Source: Varroa destructor
Taxonomy: Eukaryota; Arthropoda; Arachnida; Mesostigmata; Varroidae
Reading direction: 5' to 3'
Assembly (NCBI RefSeq): GCF_002443255.2
Contig: NW_019211454.1
Location: forward strand, 69,639,626-69,703,625
Length of the DNA: 64,000 nucleotides
Below, in pieces: positions 41,001 to 52,700 of the stretch; the stretch's first letter is position 1; each line of letters begins with the position of its first letter. The position numbers and the translations under genes are program-made. The notes under the pieces were generated by a model. The model made no database searches. It was given only the letters and a program-made list of their open reading frames with translations, and was not told where the DNA came from.

Positions 41001-44000
41001 ATCAGTACACAGTGAGAGAACGTGGCTAGGATGACTCATACGCGCTTCTATCACGCGCGAGCGGTTTTATTTTACGTCGGACTTATGAAAAAGTAAAAGT
41101 ACATTAAAAATAGGTCATTAGCTACGAGAGCTGTTCAGATGGTGACCTGCCGGCCTCGTAATTCTCTAAGAGAAACCCTACAAGGTTTTCATAGTGACGC
41201 TTTGAACGAGACCATAAGGTGCTACCAAAAACACATTTTTGCAGAAACGGATAGCTTCTAGTTAGCTCTAGAACATATACGAATATGTTTTCAATACAGA
41301 AAATTAATAGATGCTACTAGAGGCGTAGCAGCATGTGCGAGTGTATACTTAGACCCAAATAAACATGGTAGTTTTCTTTCGAGAAATCGCTTTTAGGAAA
41401 ATACTAATAATTCCTTTATGTGCGTATGATGCTGATCTACGGTATTGGTATGATCAGGAATTCGATATCGCTTTATCAGGGATGTCATTATCATACGAGC
41501 GATACCGGGTTATAGATTTCAGCTTTCCGTACTTAGTGGACAGAATTACATTTGCTGTTCGACCACCGCAACTTCTCGATCCTGCAGATGCCATCATACG
41601 GCCATTTTCACCTGAGGTCAGGCTTGTCAACGCTTATAATCACATTAAACACGCTTGTTCGATGCGCACCATTGGAGATCTAATAGTTTCTGATTCCTTA
41701 TTTGTAAAGTTTCTGAGCTTGCAATTAGAGCGCTAGTCAGGCGTGACACCAGGGAAGTTATTCTCCAAAGTGGAGGACAGAGTTCCCTCGTGTCTCCTGG
41801 ATCGTTTTCAAGTCCGAACCTAGCACAAACATACGTTAAGAAAATGTCTTGCACGCAATAGCGATAAGAAACGTCACGAACCTTATCGTTTGAGTAACGT
41901 GATGTTTACCTGTTCAGTCCTGAATGTGGAGCTTAATATAATCAATTGATAAGAGTCACGCATGCTACCTAAATGTTTACAGCCATTCACCTTATTACAG
42001 GTTTGGTTATATTTGGCGGCAACAATCGGGGTGTCCCTTATAGTCCGCTGTGCATCGTTACGTCTTCCTGAAAAGTTCCACGGCTTCGTCTCACTGCTGG
42101 AAATCCACGGCCTCCTTCTTGGTAAAGGTAGCTAGCTATCAACGCTTTCACATTTATCGCGAAAGTCAATGAGTCCAGGAATCTGGTACAGTTCATACAG
42201 AATCATAACTATAAACAACGCTATAATGCGATAGTGATTTATGTTTTTACTTTCTAATTGTTTTTTTTTCTGTTTCTATCTCTTTTCTAATTCTAATTGA
42301 TTCCTTTAACCTGAGTATGACGACTCCCGCCGGTTGTGTATGATGGGTCGTGTGCGTATCGTGTGAGTGAGTGAGTGAGTGCCATTCGCTGCCCCTACTG
42401 CTTCGGAACGAAAACGGTCTTGGACAATGGGATTCGGCCACGAAACGGCATCGCTTATGAAGCGTTTTTCTGGGTCAAAGAACAGGGCAGTTAGAGCTTT
42501 GAAAATAAAGAAAAAATTAGACGCTTCTAAGGTAGTTACGTTGGACTCATTGTTCACACGTTTCGATTTTAGATTTATCACTTCCTTGACAGACAGACGT
42601 CTGCTATATTTTCTAGAGCTACTTACTTTTTTTGGAGATTGCTGGATCATTCATCGTCCATTTGTTATCAAGATCGGGTTATGATACGAATGCTACTGCA
42701 ATATATACCGAGATACTACACTTCAGATTGTGACCTGAAGTAGTGTCTCGGTAAATTGCGCAGCGCTTTCTTGATCACTCTCTTGTTTTAGACTTATCGT
42801 TTCTTCGGTATGATTTAAGCCCATCTTTCATGTTAGAATTGTTTACATCAGTATCCGAACAGCTCTTTGAATTACTACAAGTTTATACTATTCGCTTAAC
42901 TATCATAACCTTCAACCTCAAAATAGCCTCGAGTCATCATGCATCTCTCGGAAAGTCCTACCAAATAATCAAAACGCTCATTAGATATTAATTTTATGAA
43001 TAGACAGAACCAGTCTCTATCTTTAGTACGAGTTCGGTAATCCATTGTTACTTCTCACAGGTTGTAGGTGGGTTCCAAGTTTGGTCTCGCAGCGTCTTCT
43101 TTTTTGCCTGTGGCTGATGTTGTCGTTAGTTCTGTCGGCAAGCTACTCGGGTAAACTATTCTCTTCAATGACGCATCCAGGATTAGAAAACATCATTGAC
43201 ACAATAGACGAATTAGCAAATGCATTAAAGAAAGGAACTATCGTGTGTGGGACGATACGTGGGACTGACTTCGAAAAAGCTCTTCAGGTTTGTTGTCCAG
43301 CATCCATGACTCGGTTTTAGCTACAAGCTAATTTTTTAGAACTTATTCTTTAATAGCAAATAAATATTCTTCACCAATCTCCATTCTGCTATTATTTAAG
43401 TTAGCTTATTTAGAATGTGAAGCCAATTGTAAATTGCAAGTTACCATAATATATAGCAAATACACATCTGGCAGCGCTCCTTTAATACGTGAAACGATTT
43501 TGTGAATAAGTTTATTTATTTACTGGCTAGATGCGCCATTCAAAAGATCTTACAGCCACGTGGCAATGCATGATTTAAGTGATGTTCACAGCAAAAAAAA
43601 AAGGATTGACGTTGCCCTTTGTCATGTGCTGGTAAGTTTTGCAAATGAGAACTACAGTATCTCAGTGATCAAAAAAGCATCGGTGAATCATCGTCTGTAG
43701 TTCACAGACGAAGTGCGGTTTTATTACTACTATCTGTTCCTTCAAACGTCCGTTCGATTTCAGAGAAAACTCTGTACCTGATATTAGGATCAGGACCATC
43801 GTCACACTCAGTGCCGTATCGAGGGGTCAATGTCCTGTAGCTTACTGTGCGCAATAGGAAGGAGTAAATTGTATGGCTGTATGTTTCAACTCATACCATG
43901 CTACATCGTAGTATTCCACTGAAGATCGATGTGCCAGTCCCTTTCCGATACGGACGAAACAATGATGTAACAGATAGTGCAAAATTGTTAACATGTACAT

Positions 44001-44606
44001 ATATATATATATAACACCACTATTCATATATCCATATATGTTTGGGTATTGCTGCCTGTGTTTTTGTTTCTGGAAAATATAACAGCAAAACCCGTTGAAC
44101 AAAAACAGGCTATGCTAATTGGGGGCGTAACATCGAATCACTCCTCCTGACGACGCTGACGTGGGATGCTAGTTAATTAGGAAATGCGTTTACCTTGCAA
44201 TATACAAAAGTATGGCACACAATTGTAATAAATGAAAGTATGACAGAACAAACGAAAACGAGAGTCACATCCAGAAAGGGCAGCTTTATGGTTATCGAAC
44301 TTAGCATTAGACCTAGAGATGTTATAAGACAATTTACAGTTAGATAGATATGGGTTATGGTAAACTGAGTGAGTAACGTGTTTGCCTTCTAATTTTAACG
44401 ACGCGTTGTGGGCTAGGTTCGACTCCGGACGACGACGTCGGACATAGAACTCGAAACATATGGGTTATGCCAGCATCGAATTCTCTAACGTGAAGAAATC
44501 AGTCAATAGACGTATGCGCTGTTCATTGAGCACATATTGTACTTCGGTATAGGGCTAACGGGAAGCGATATAGAAAAATGGGAGCGGGTGACCATGGTAT
44601 AAAGAC

Positions 44607-44647
<41 letters not shown>

Positions 44648-44696
44648 ATAGTAGTAAGTAGTAGTAGTAGTAGTAAGTAGTAGTAGTAGTAGTAGT

Positions 44697-44743
<47 letters not shown>

Positions 44744-44796
44744 AGTAGTAGTAGTAGTAGTAGTAGTAGTACTAGTAGTAGTAGTAGTAGTAGTAC

Positions 44797-44838
<42 letters not shown>

Positions 44839-46152
44839 ATATTTTAGAGAAAAAAAAAACGGTGGCGCATGTCTAGGATACCGAAATGTCAGACACAAAT
44901 TTGTCGGGTAAATTTGTGCTGTGGCCAATATGTGTTTGACTTCTGATCGCCCTTTTTGCCTTCCTAGGACTGTATTGACTAGGTACTATTGTCTTTGAAA
45001 AACGCAGTTTCATGACGTGGAAAATCTAACGGATATATAGGTGGGTTATTTATCTCGGGTCGAATAGTTTTAGTCTCACACTGACTGAAGAATGTGGACC
45101 GCAAAGAAACCCTGTATACATTTATTTGAAACCATTGTTCTCTTAACGAGTTATGATTATTTGCAACACTCTAGACCTCATGCATCCATAAAGTAATAGT
45201 AATGAAGATATAGTCCGGGACCGACTGTAGGCAAATGAATCTCACTAGCAGGCCAAAATTTACCAGCAACTGATGTTACAATCCATAGGAAGCGTAAAAT
45301 CAATACGTATGCGAGACGGTATTAGCGCATAATCATGGAGAGCACGTATATTTCGAAAGACGAATAGATAAAATGGGTGAATGATGTAGAATGACAGATT
45401 ATTAACCGATTGTATACGTGCCTAGCTATCAGGTGATTTGTACAGGTATAGTTCTTACAACAATCTCACATGGTCTGTGATGGATTAATGAAAAAAAGCA
45501 TCCGTTGCCCATGGATCCATCTAAGCGTAAAAATTGATTATAAGAAACACTACGCAAAGTGAGAGATGATACATCTTGTAATAGATGTACCTTAACTAGG
45601 CCATTTTATTACATCAATGCACATGTACCTTTTTAGCAGCCTTAAAAAACTTACATTATTTATTGAGAAACTAAAACAGAAGTTTTAAGTATTCTACTTG
45701 CTATGCTAATTTTGGATCGTTTTTCATTTCAGCAAGAACATCCGCTGTCGCCTGTGAATCAATTGATTTTACATTCGCTTATATCGGATGATAACGCCGT
45801 GGGTAATGATGCTGAAGGATTACAGGTGCTAAAACCTTGATAAGGACTTGACGTTCTGTAATAAAGTTCTGTTTTTTTTTTTTCTAAAAACAAGTTGGTC
45901 AGATCCATACACTGGAGATACCCAACTGCCGACATAAGAGTTAAAAAACCTGAACTGTATAACATACCACAGTATACGATAATAATAATCATCATTTTAA
46001 TCACATACAAAAGGCCAGCTTGAGCATGTATGAAACCGTTTCAATTCAATCGAAATAATGGAAAAAGTTTAGTTAACTTTTGGCCACTATACACAGAGTT
46101 CCCAAGGCCTGGAATGACCGCGGAAGCCACCCGTTTAAATTTACGATACGCC

Positions 46153-46192
<40 letters not shown>

Positions 46193-49100
46193 AGCAATCA
46201 TTTCTCTGACGCCCATCAACAGCTAATTATCTAGGCTAGTAACCTAAGTACCTCGATTACGAGTGGTTTAGTATCAATGATTTTTTTTTTAGCTACCCAC
46301 GTATTCGAACTGAAATTTTCAAACGGATAAGCAACAATGTTACCAGTCACCTGTCGCCATGTTATTGTATTCCGAACAATGATATTATTGTGATAATCTG
46401 CCATAAAGATTTACGCAGTTTCTACAGTGTGACGTGTTTTAATATGGCTCGTTGACAGCGTGTGCAACGTGAAAGGTATGCCTATATTGGTGAATACATT
46501 GGTGTTCTCGCGGATCTTTCGAGATTCGATTCCGTGTATTTTGCGCCAGACTCCTTCCAGATGGGTGCATATGGTATTGCCATGCGCAAAGGTCTCGGAA
46601 TCACAAAGCCTGTCAACCTTCTGTGAGTATTATCTGTCCTGTGTATTTTTAAGAGGAAAGAATGTAAAGAGAAGCGTGCGTAAAACACAATTTAGATATT
46701 TAGTTCTATTTAGATATATTAGTTATTTCGTATACTGTTGAAAATGAATGGAGGGTTTCCCTAGTTTATCCACGAAGGCTTTTCTCATTTTACCTGTCTG
46801 ACAAAGCCTATATATGCGTGCCTCTTTATCGAAGTTTTTTGTTTTCCATCTTAACCCATTTCATTTTGCTGAACCGTTCTTGTCTTTTCGGGCATAATTT
46901 ATTTGCGAAAATCAATGGGTCCTGAAACTTGAATCAAACTCACTAACTATCGGATACGCCAGTTATACATACTATGATAGTACAAAATATATCTGGATTG
47001 TACGTTAAACGAAAAACCGTTTCGTTCTTTTTTTTAGCGATAAATCTCAAATCTTTCCGATAAATATATTACTATTGATATTACATATAATTGCCTTATA
47101 CTGTTTTTTTTTAAATACAAAAGGTGAAAGAAAGTCCGTTTATGTCTGCAGTTAAAGTTAAAAAAAAAACAGAACATTAGATCGTGATAAGGATTTCTAA
47201 TTAAATTACATGGTGTCTAAATTGCCAGCCCTCAGGCTACTAGCCCAAGGCATTAAACCAAATATATGGGACCGATGACAACTTGGTTTTCAAGCTTTCA
47301 AATATATGCGTTGTATACCATACTTTGGCACTGAAATTCTATAGAAGAAAAATAGCTAGCGAACCTTGTCTACGGGCGATCTCAAAAATCCAAAAAATTG
47401 CGCAAGTTAAAAATCTCGACGGTACATTTTCATATTTAAGTATTTTTAGTTGGCCGTGCGGCAAACGAATTTCCTCGCAATTTTTGCGTAAATGAATTTT
47501 TTACACACTGAAAATTTATATGCACAGTCGAATGGAGGTAGAAATAAGTTATGCATATGCTATTACTTTTAACATACCCAGAACCGTGTCAGGCGTTACA
47601 AATAGATTTGAGATGGGGACGTTCCCTACATGGCTAACGAAATCATTTGGCATTTCAGAGTAATGCACCTTTGGGAGGCTGGACTCGTGGGAGTTTGGTT
47701 AAAAAACTCAACCAACTGGTATTAATCTAACAACGACGATTTACTATATGATTGCAGTAATTCTAATTGCTTATTGATAGATAGCTCTATTGGCATGCGT
47801 GTACGAATTGGTAAAAAGAAAAGAGAAAAAAAAAAGCGCTCCGCTAACTTGTGAATACTTAATATCCGCGTAATAAACGTAGTAGCGTGAAAATCTACTA
47901 CTATGTATATTTCCAAGCCGTACAAAACCATATAAAATTGTAATGCGACTAATGTCTGTAGATCAAATACAACAAGTTCCTTTAAAAATATTTATAGTGT
48001 CCTCGTTATCAATTGTAAGACCTTCTAAATACTACGGATATATGGCGCAAGTGAGCTGGTGCACAATGTATATCATGTAATGATTTTAACTGGTATCGAT
48101 TCTTGCTGGAGTTACACGGCCTAGTTTGATCTTCGATGATCGACAGGCTTCAAAGATCTCCTTAATCTTAATATACCCTCATGAATGACTCACGGGAACA
48201 CAAATTAGTCCTTTTGTCATGATTTCCATAACGAAATTGATCTATTATATTGTAATTTCGGCCAACTGGTCGACCTTTGCCTAAAAACATACCTAAATGA
48301 CTGTTATTCATTTGTTTCTATCAACAAATAATTAATAAATAGTTTTAATTGAAGTCGAAGTTGGTGTCTTTCCCAGTAGGCGGTTTTGTCCTGCAGTTTT
48401 TTGGTCCATTTTGGCGGCACATCAGTACACAAATCTGTCGGATTTAAACGACTCTGAAGAGAAATTTGAAATGGTTAACGGCGTTCATAACCAGCTATGC
48501 CTACGTAATAATTCGTTCAGCCGTTTGCTGGTCTAATGAAAAACCTATTCTTATTGGGAAGTCGCTTGTTTCAAGTAGTACATAGGCAATAGATAATATG
48601 CCAATAAAGATGTATATAATGTTTTGCTTTTTAGGTTTAGTGATAATGAGTGGGCAGCCGTACAAACGCCAGATCCCTTGACCTATAGTCAGGTGATAGG
48701 GGCAGTGCACATTATGTCTGCAGGTGTATCTGCTTCGTTGATCGCAATCATTTTAGAGGTTTGTAATTTTTGTTCTCCTTGCTTAGGATACAACTGTATC
48801 GCAATGCGCGATCAGCGGACCCCTATCCGGAGGACACAGTTTCCTGCAACCTGACGTCAATTATTTTCAGCTCCGTACTGTTACACACACAATGATAAAT
48901 TATCGATAAATGTATAAATTATTAAATGTCGATAATTTATATCTCTACCACCTGTTGTAGAGGCAAATTAACTCAAAGATGAAAGGTTTTTAGTACGCAG
49001 ATAAAGGCGGAATTCATTTTTATTGAAAGCAATTCGTTGCGTCACGTGTCTTCAGATTTGTAGATACAGATGGATATCATCTATGTTAAGGCAAACATAA

Positions 49101-49465
49101 GTCTTCTTCAATCATACGTTGTAGTACAGATATGTACATTCATAGATCATATTTACATGTTAACAAGGTCGAAAGGCGTATGTTGCTGTTCGTGCGTTAT
49201 TACTAAAATTCACACAGGTATGAGGCCTATGTTTTGACGGCTTGAACTTCCGACGGTTTTGAGAACTTCTACTAATCAATACTATATAAATCATCCTTCG
49301 GAGTGCACACAAATCAAAGTATTATATCTATGTAGTCTGATTTGTGATTTATTCATTCTTTTATGCTATTCTCTACAGATCGTTGTATACTACCGTACGG
49401 TGAAACAGGACAAAAAATTCCGGGCTTTTATGCATCACGGAACTGGTCGTCACGACACCTATTGA
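38002..49465 (+). CDS. Ionotropic receptor (ionotropic glutamate receptor superfamily), about 11 coding exons
   Basis: Ligand-gated cation channel subunit. Exons: 38002-38186 (3' end uncertain), about 40489-40647 (5' end uncertain), 40820-40910, 41458-41616, 42001-42121, 43061-43287, 45733-45825, 46459-46622, 47659-47718, 48635-48758, 49379-49465; about 489 residues, and phases agree from 40647 onward. Exon 1 gives a signal peptide (MMENQ... with PILLSLLL). S1 lobe: YGGVDTALVQAL, SWGS...GMLGML and YERYRVIDFSFPYL. TM1: VWLYLAATIGVSLIV. Pore/TM3: LLFCLWLMLSLVLSASYSG, the SYTANL-equivalent. S2 lobe: CGTIRGTDFEKAL, AEGLQRVQRERYAYIGE and YGIAMRKG. TM4: HIMSAGVSASLIAIIL, then a short cytosolic tail. 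There is no room for the roughly 400-residue amino-terminal domain of classical iGluRs, so it fits the protostome IR type or a short iGluR-like receptor. Further small 5' exons in 38.2-40.4 kb are possible. Confidence 0.9.
40128..40150. repeat. TTA trinucleotide microsatellite
   Basis: About seven TTA units in the receptor's first recognised intron. Confidence 0.85.
41458..41616 (+). other. Receptor exon: S1 agonist-lobe core
   Basis: This exon starts after atgatcag and ends before gtcagg, both phase 0. EFDIALSGMSLSYERYRVID corresponds to the iGluR block DxAxxPLTITxxRExxIDFS. The arginine of SYERYRV aligns with the residue that binds the ligand alpha-carboxylate (Arg485 of mature GluA2), while the preceding PLT is replaced by GMS. 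Confidence 0.85.
42706..42753. repeat. Inverted repeat in a receptor intron
   Basis: Left arm TACCGAGATACTACACTTCAG (42706-42726) pairs with right arm CTGAAGTAGTGTCTCGGTA (42735-42753) apart from one mismatch and two unpaired bases, around an 8-base loop. It may be a transposon end remnant or a small hairpin; nothing else identifies it. Confidence 0.85.
43061..43287 (+). other. Receptor exon: TM3 gate and start of S2 lobe
   Basis: LLFCLWLMLSLVLSASYSG is the third membrane segment and gate; SYSGKLFSSMT stands where AMPA and kainate receptors have SYTANLAAFLT. It is followed by the S2 opening with IDTIDELANAL and CGTIRGTDFEKAL; the Thr of RGT aligns with the ligand-contact Thr of GSTKEFF. The exon starts in phase 1 and ends in phase 0 before gtttgt. 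Confidence 0.88.
44348..44469 (+). mobile_element. tRNA-derived insertion (SINE or tRNA retropseudogene) with 12-bp target-site duplication
   Basis: A perfect 12-bp direct repeat, ATATGGGTTATG, at 44348-44359 and 44458-44469 encloses a 98-bp unit. Inside are an A-box-like stretch (CTGAGTGAGTAACGTG, about 44,364-44,380), an anticodon-arm-like CCTTCTAATTTTAA, then GTTGTGGG and a good B box GGTTCGACTCC (44416-44426). Order and wording resemble a tRNA-Arg(TCT) (CTTCTAATT...GTTGTGGGTTCGAGTCC). Arms are too mismatched for a working tRNA. The flanking repeat is what target-primed reverse transcription leaves. Confidence 0.55.
44607..44838. repeat. AGT trinucleotide array, about 230 bp
   Basis: Around 75 AGT units, broken at several places by AAGT, AATAGT or ACTAGT variants. 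It sits in a receptor intron about 140 bp downstream of the tRNA-derived insertion. On the minus strand it reads as runs of Leu, Thr or Tyr codons, which is only a consequence of the repeat. Confidence 0.95.
46156..46187. repeat. TA dinucleotide microsatellite
   Basis: About 16 TA units in the receptor intron between the exons at 45.8 and 46.5 kb. Confidence 0.9.
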
Positions 49466-49758
49466 TAAACGTGGACGCAATATGCGTATAATAAGTGCAT
49501 ATGAAATCATGCTGGCAAGTAGAGCACGTGTGCCTACCTTAGAATTCGAGCCAGAATAGGACCTACTGTATTCACCTACAACTAATAGAACTGGTTAATT
49601 AAAAGGACGCTTTTACCTCATATCAGTTCTCGTCATAATGAAAAATTGTTAAAATAATGGGATTAACAAACAGTGAAAGCCACTCGATGATTATCTGACA
49701 TTTGTCTAAGTGTTACATACAAATCAACAGTTCTCCCCTCGCTTTATCCGCCTGGCTA

Positions 49759-49764
49759 AATAAA
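49759..49764 (+). terminator. Candidate polyadenylation signal of the receptor gene
   Basis: AATAAA about 295 bp downstream of the receptor stop codon, with more A-rich hexamers over the next 40 bp. Position and strand fit; usage is unproven. Confidence 0.4.
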
Positions 49765-52700
49765 GCCAAAAAAGGAAAAATAAAATCATTTTTAAAATAG
49801 ATGAATTTGGAGTTTTGAAAAATAAAATGGGCATTTCAAATGAAACAATCCTGATATTAGAAAATCATATTTCAAATCTGAAGGCCAAGAGGGAGGCACA
49901 AGCGAAAGACCACTTAGAAATTTATTTTTTAGAACAATGGCCGGCTACCACCAAACTGCAAGATTAAGAGAAATGTGTTTAAAAATTTCTATTGTTAAAT
50001 CTCGTTGAACATGTAGATGATATCGTAGCCTCACTGCACGGGTAGAGCGAAAATCTTCAATGGACCACACAAATTTTGCTTCATTTTCAGAAAAAAAAAA
50101 GTGAGGGAATAGGTCAAACGCAGACTCGGAAACAATGGGCTTGCAAGTGAAAGGAATTAGTAAACCTACTTTTTATAGTATTCTATGTTTTCTGTCCCCT
50201 ATACTAAAGAAGCAGTACGATGTCCAATTTTTAACACATGTCAGGATTATTGGCACCTTGAGGCAATCCCTCTCAGATTTCATGGGTGTATCCCACCATT
50301 TTTCTTGTCTTAAATACAAACACACATACACGGTTTTGAGTTTTGCGCAAAAAACGTAAGCAACGCCGTAAGCTGATGCGTGATTGTGGCGAAGAACTCA
50401 CAGCTACTTTTCTACTAGACACTCACGTTTGGTGACCTGCAATGATGTGTTGTAGGTCCAGCTTCGTTTTAAATGCGTTAAAGTTTTTCTAAAATATTAT
50501 TAACGAGATTGTACTTGCTTGAAACTCGGCCTCGTCGGCATATTCTCAGTTGAGAGCTCCTTTTGCCTTGAAGCTACCTTCGAATACAAGCTACTATTTT
50601 TCCTAGGTTTTCGTTCGCTGCGCCAGATCGCCCTGAACCAAGGTCGTATTTAGGCTCTGTCGTTTGTTGGTCCGCTCAGACACTAAACTCCGAAAAGCCT
50701 TCAGCAGTATTTGTACCGCTGATCGAATTTTTCGAATGACGTAATTTACACTTAAAGAAGTATCTTTGTAAGTAAAAATGTCTTTTGTATCGCTTCTTAA
50801 AGTTGCTCATGTTAAAGCGCTTGCAACAGACAAAGCTCACATTTAAGTGCTTTGAAATTTTGTCCATGAATAGCAAACAGACAAGTAAGCGTGTACTACA
50901 AACTTAGCTATGGGTCCATAGTCGATACCTTTTTGATACAGTCATATAGGAATGCATTTTTCCTATTAGATAACGTGTGTCGTATATCAAATGATGTATT
51001 TCGCTATATGTATTTCGCCTAATGCCGTACAGACAGATGCTTTGAGGTGTTCAGGAACAGTTATTGAAACAGTGCTCTCCTACGTACAAAGAAAAAAAAA
51101 TGTTTTGCAGTAAATGTACGATGTCGTCATTGAATGATTTGATTTATTCAACGTATCATTGCTATGCTATTATATCTTCTGTATGGTCTATTGTACCTCC
51201 TGATCCAATGAGACCATTATACATCGGTCAGGAAGATGCAAACGATATTGTGTTGCATACTTTCAATATAATTAATCTCCTTATTGTAGCCTATCTGTAG
51301 GTCCCGTTTAAACCACTTGCAAATTTAGCGTTTACTCGATGTTAGAAAGCGGTCTGTTTGTTCACACACGTAGTCCGCAGTTTCGAACCCTTCGTACCCA
51401 AAAGATTTCCCAAGACCCCTATTCGGAGCTAGCAATATCCTTCCCTTTCTTACGGAAAAGAAAAAGGTATAAAAATGTTCACTACTCGAAACCACTGATT
51501 ATGGGCTTGTATGTACGGAGGAGAATGAATTTCGGACTTCGTAAATATACTGACACAACCGATGCCATGACCTATTGATAATGAAGTACCATAGTGAAAA
51601 CGGACCGAGGGCCTGTTCGTGCAATGACTAGACATGAAAATGGTTCGTACGCAGCCGCGATATACGGATAACGAATGCAGTTACTTTCTCATGAACTTCT
51701 GCTGAGTGTGATCAGTGTCACCCTGACTAGTGTTCCACTCTCTCGCTCCTGCGAGACCTTAAGTCATTATAATATAGGTAATAATATGGAGTTATGAAAC
51801 TGCGGTTGGCAATAATACTTGGTTTCTAAAATACGTTCTAACAAAACTCCTGTTCGGATCAGGCTGGAAATATTCGCAGTTAGCGTTTTACGGATTACTA
51901 TTATTATTCTTTTCCGCGATCCTTTTGTCGGAAGGTCGAAGTTTGCTCCACGAAACCGATCCGGGGCAAGTTTGCATTTTTAATATTTATTTCGTAAATG
52001 TTCTATATGTAACTTCTATTATTCTATTTTTTATAGGCTATTTAACGTTCATTATAGTCAATTTTAGTTTCATCTCAATGTTTTTTGAGCATTTGCCTCC
52101 AGTAACTCTACCTTGTGAATACCTGTTGTAGTTCAGGGGCCCTGTATGCATACGACGCAGAAAAATCAATATTTTTCCGCATAACCAGCTCACTCTTTTA
52201 ATAATTAGCCTCATTTTGAGAGTTCTACTACTGAAGCACTGCAACACAAACCGTATGAGGTAAGTTGTAACGGGCAAATGTTTGCTTGCGCCTTGGAACA
52301 CGATACGACTGAAGCGATCAACGAAAAAACACCCGTACTAGACGATAGGTCCGAAAGAATCCATTTCTACTAATGATTAAATGCAAGCTTTTGCTTACTT
52401 CTTGTGACTGTCTTCCATGGATACCATCCAATCAAGTCGACATAGGCGTGCGCATCGAATGAGTTCGGATAGCTAGCACAAAACTATAAATGTCTCTATT
52501 TCAGAACATGCACACTTTATCCGCTTATGCCTAAGTCACTCATCGCTCTCACGCTTCCCCTTTCACACATGCCATTTTTTGGGGTAGGTACCAACCTAAA
52601 TGTGCCAAACATTTGCCGTAATCAATTGTTCACGATGATCGTCATGTATTTAGTTATTTATAGCTTACCATCCTTTTCTTTAGTCTTACTCCGATACTTC

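Noticed and set aside
44503..44928. Minus-strand frame of about 141 codons rich in Leu, Thr and Tyr runs
   Set aside because: It is the AGT array read in shifting frames at each AAGT slip; not a protein.
48894..48948. ATAAATTATCGA / TCGATAATTTAT inverted repeat
   Set aside because: Only 12 bp and almost all A/T; expected by chance at this composition.
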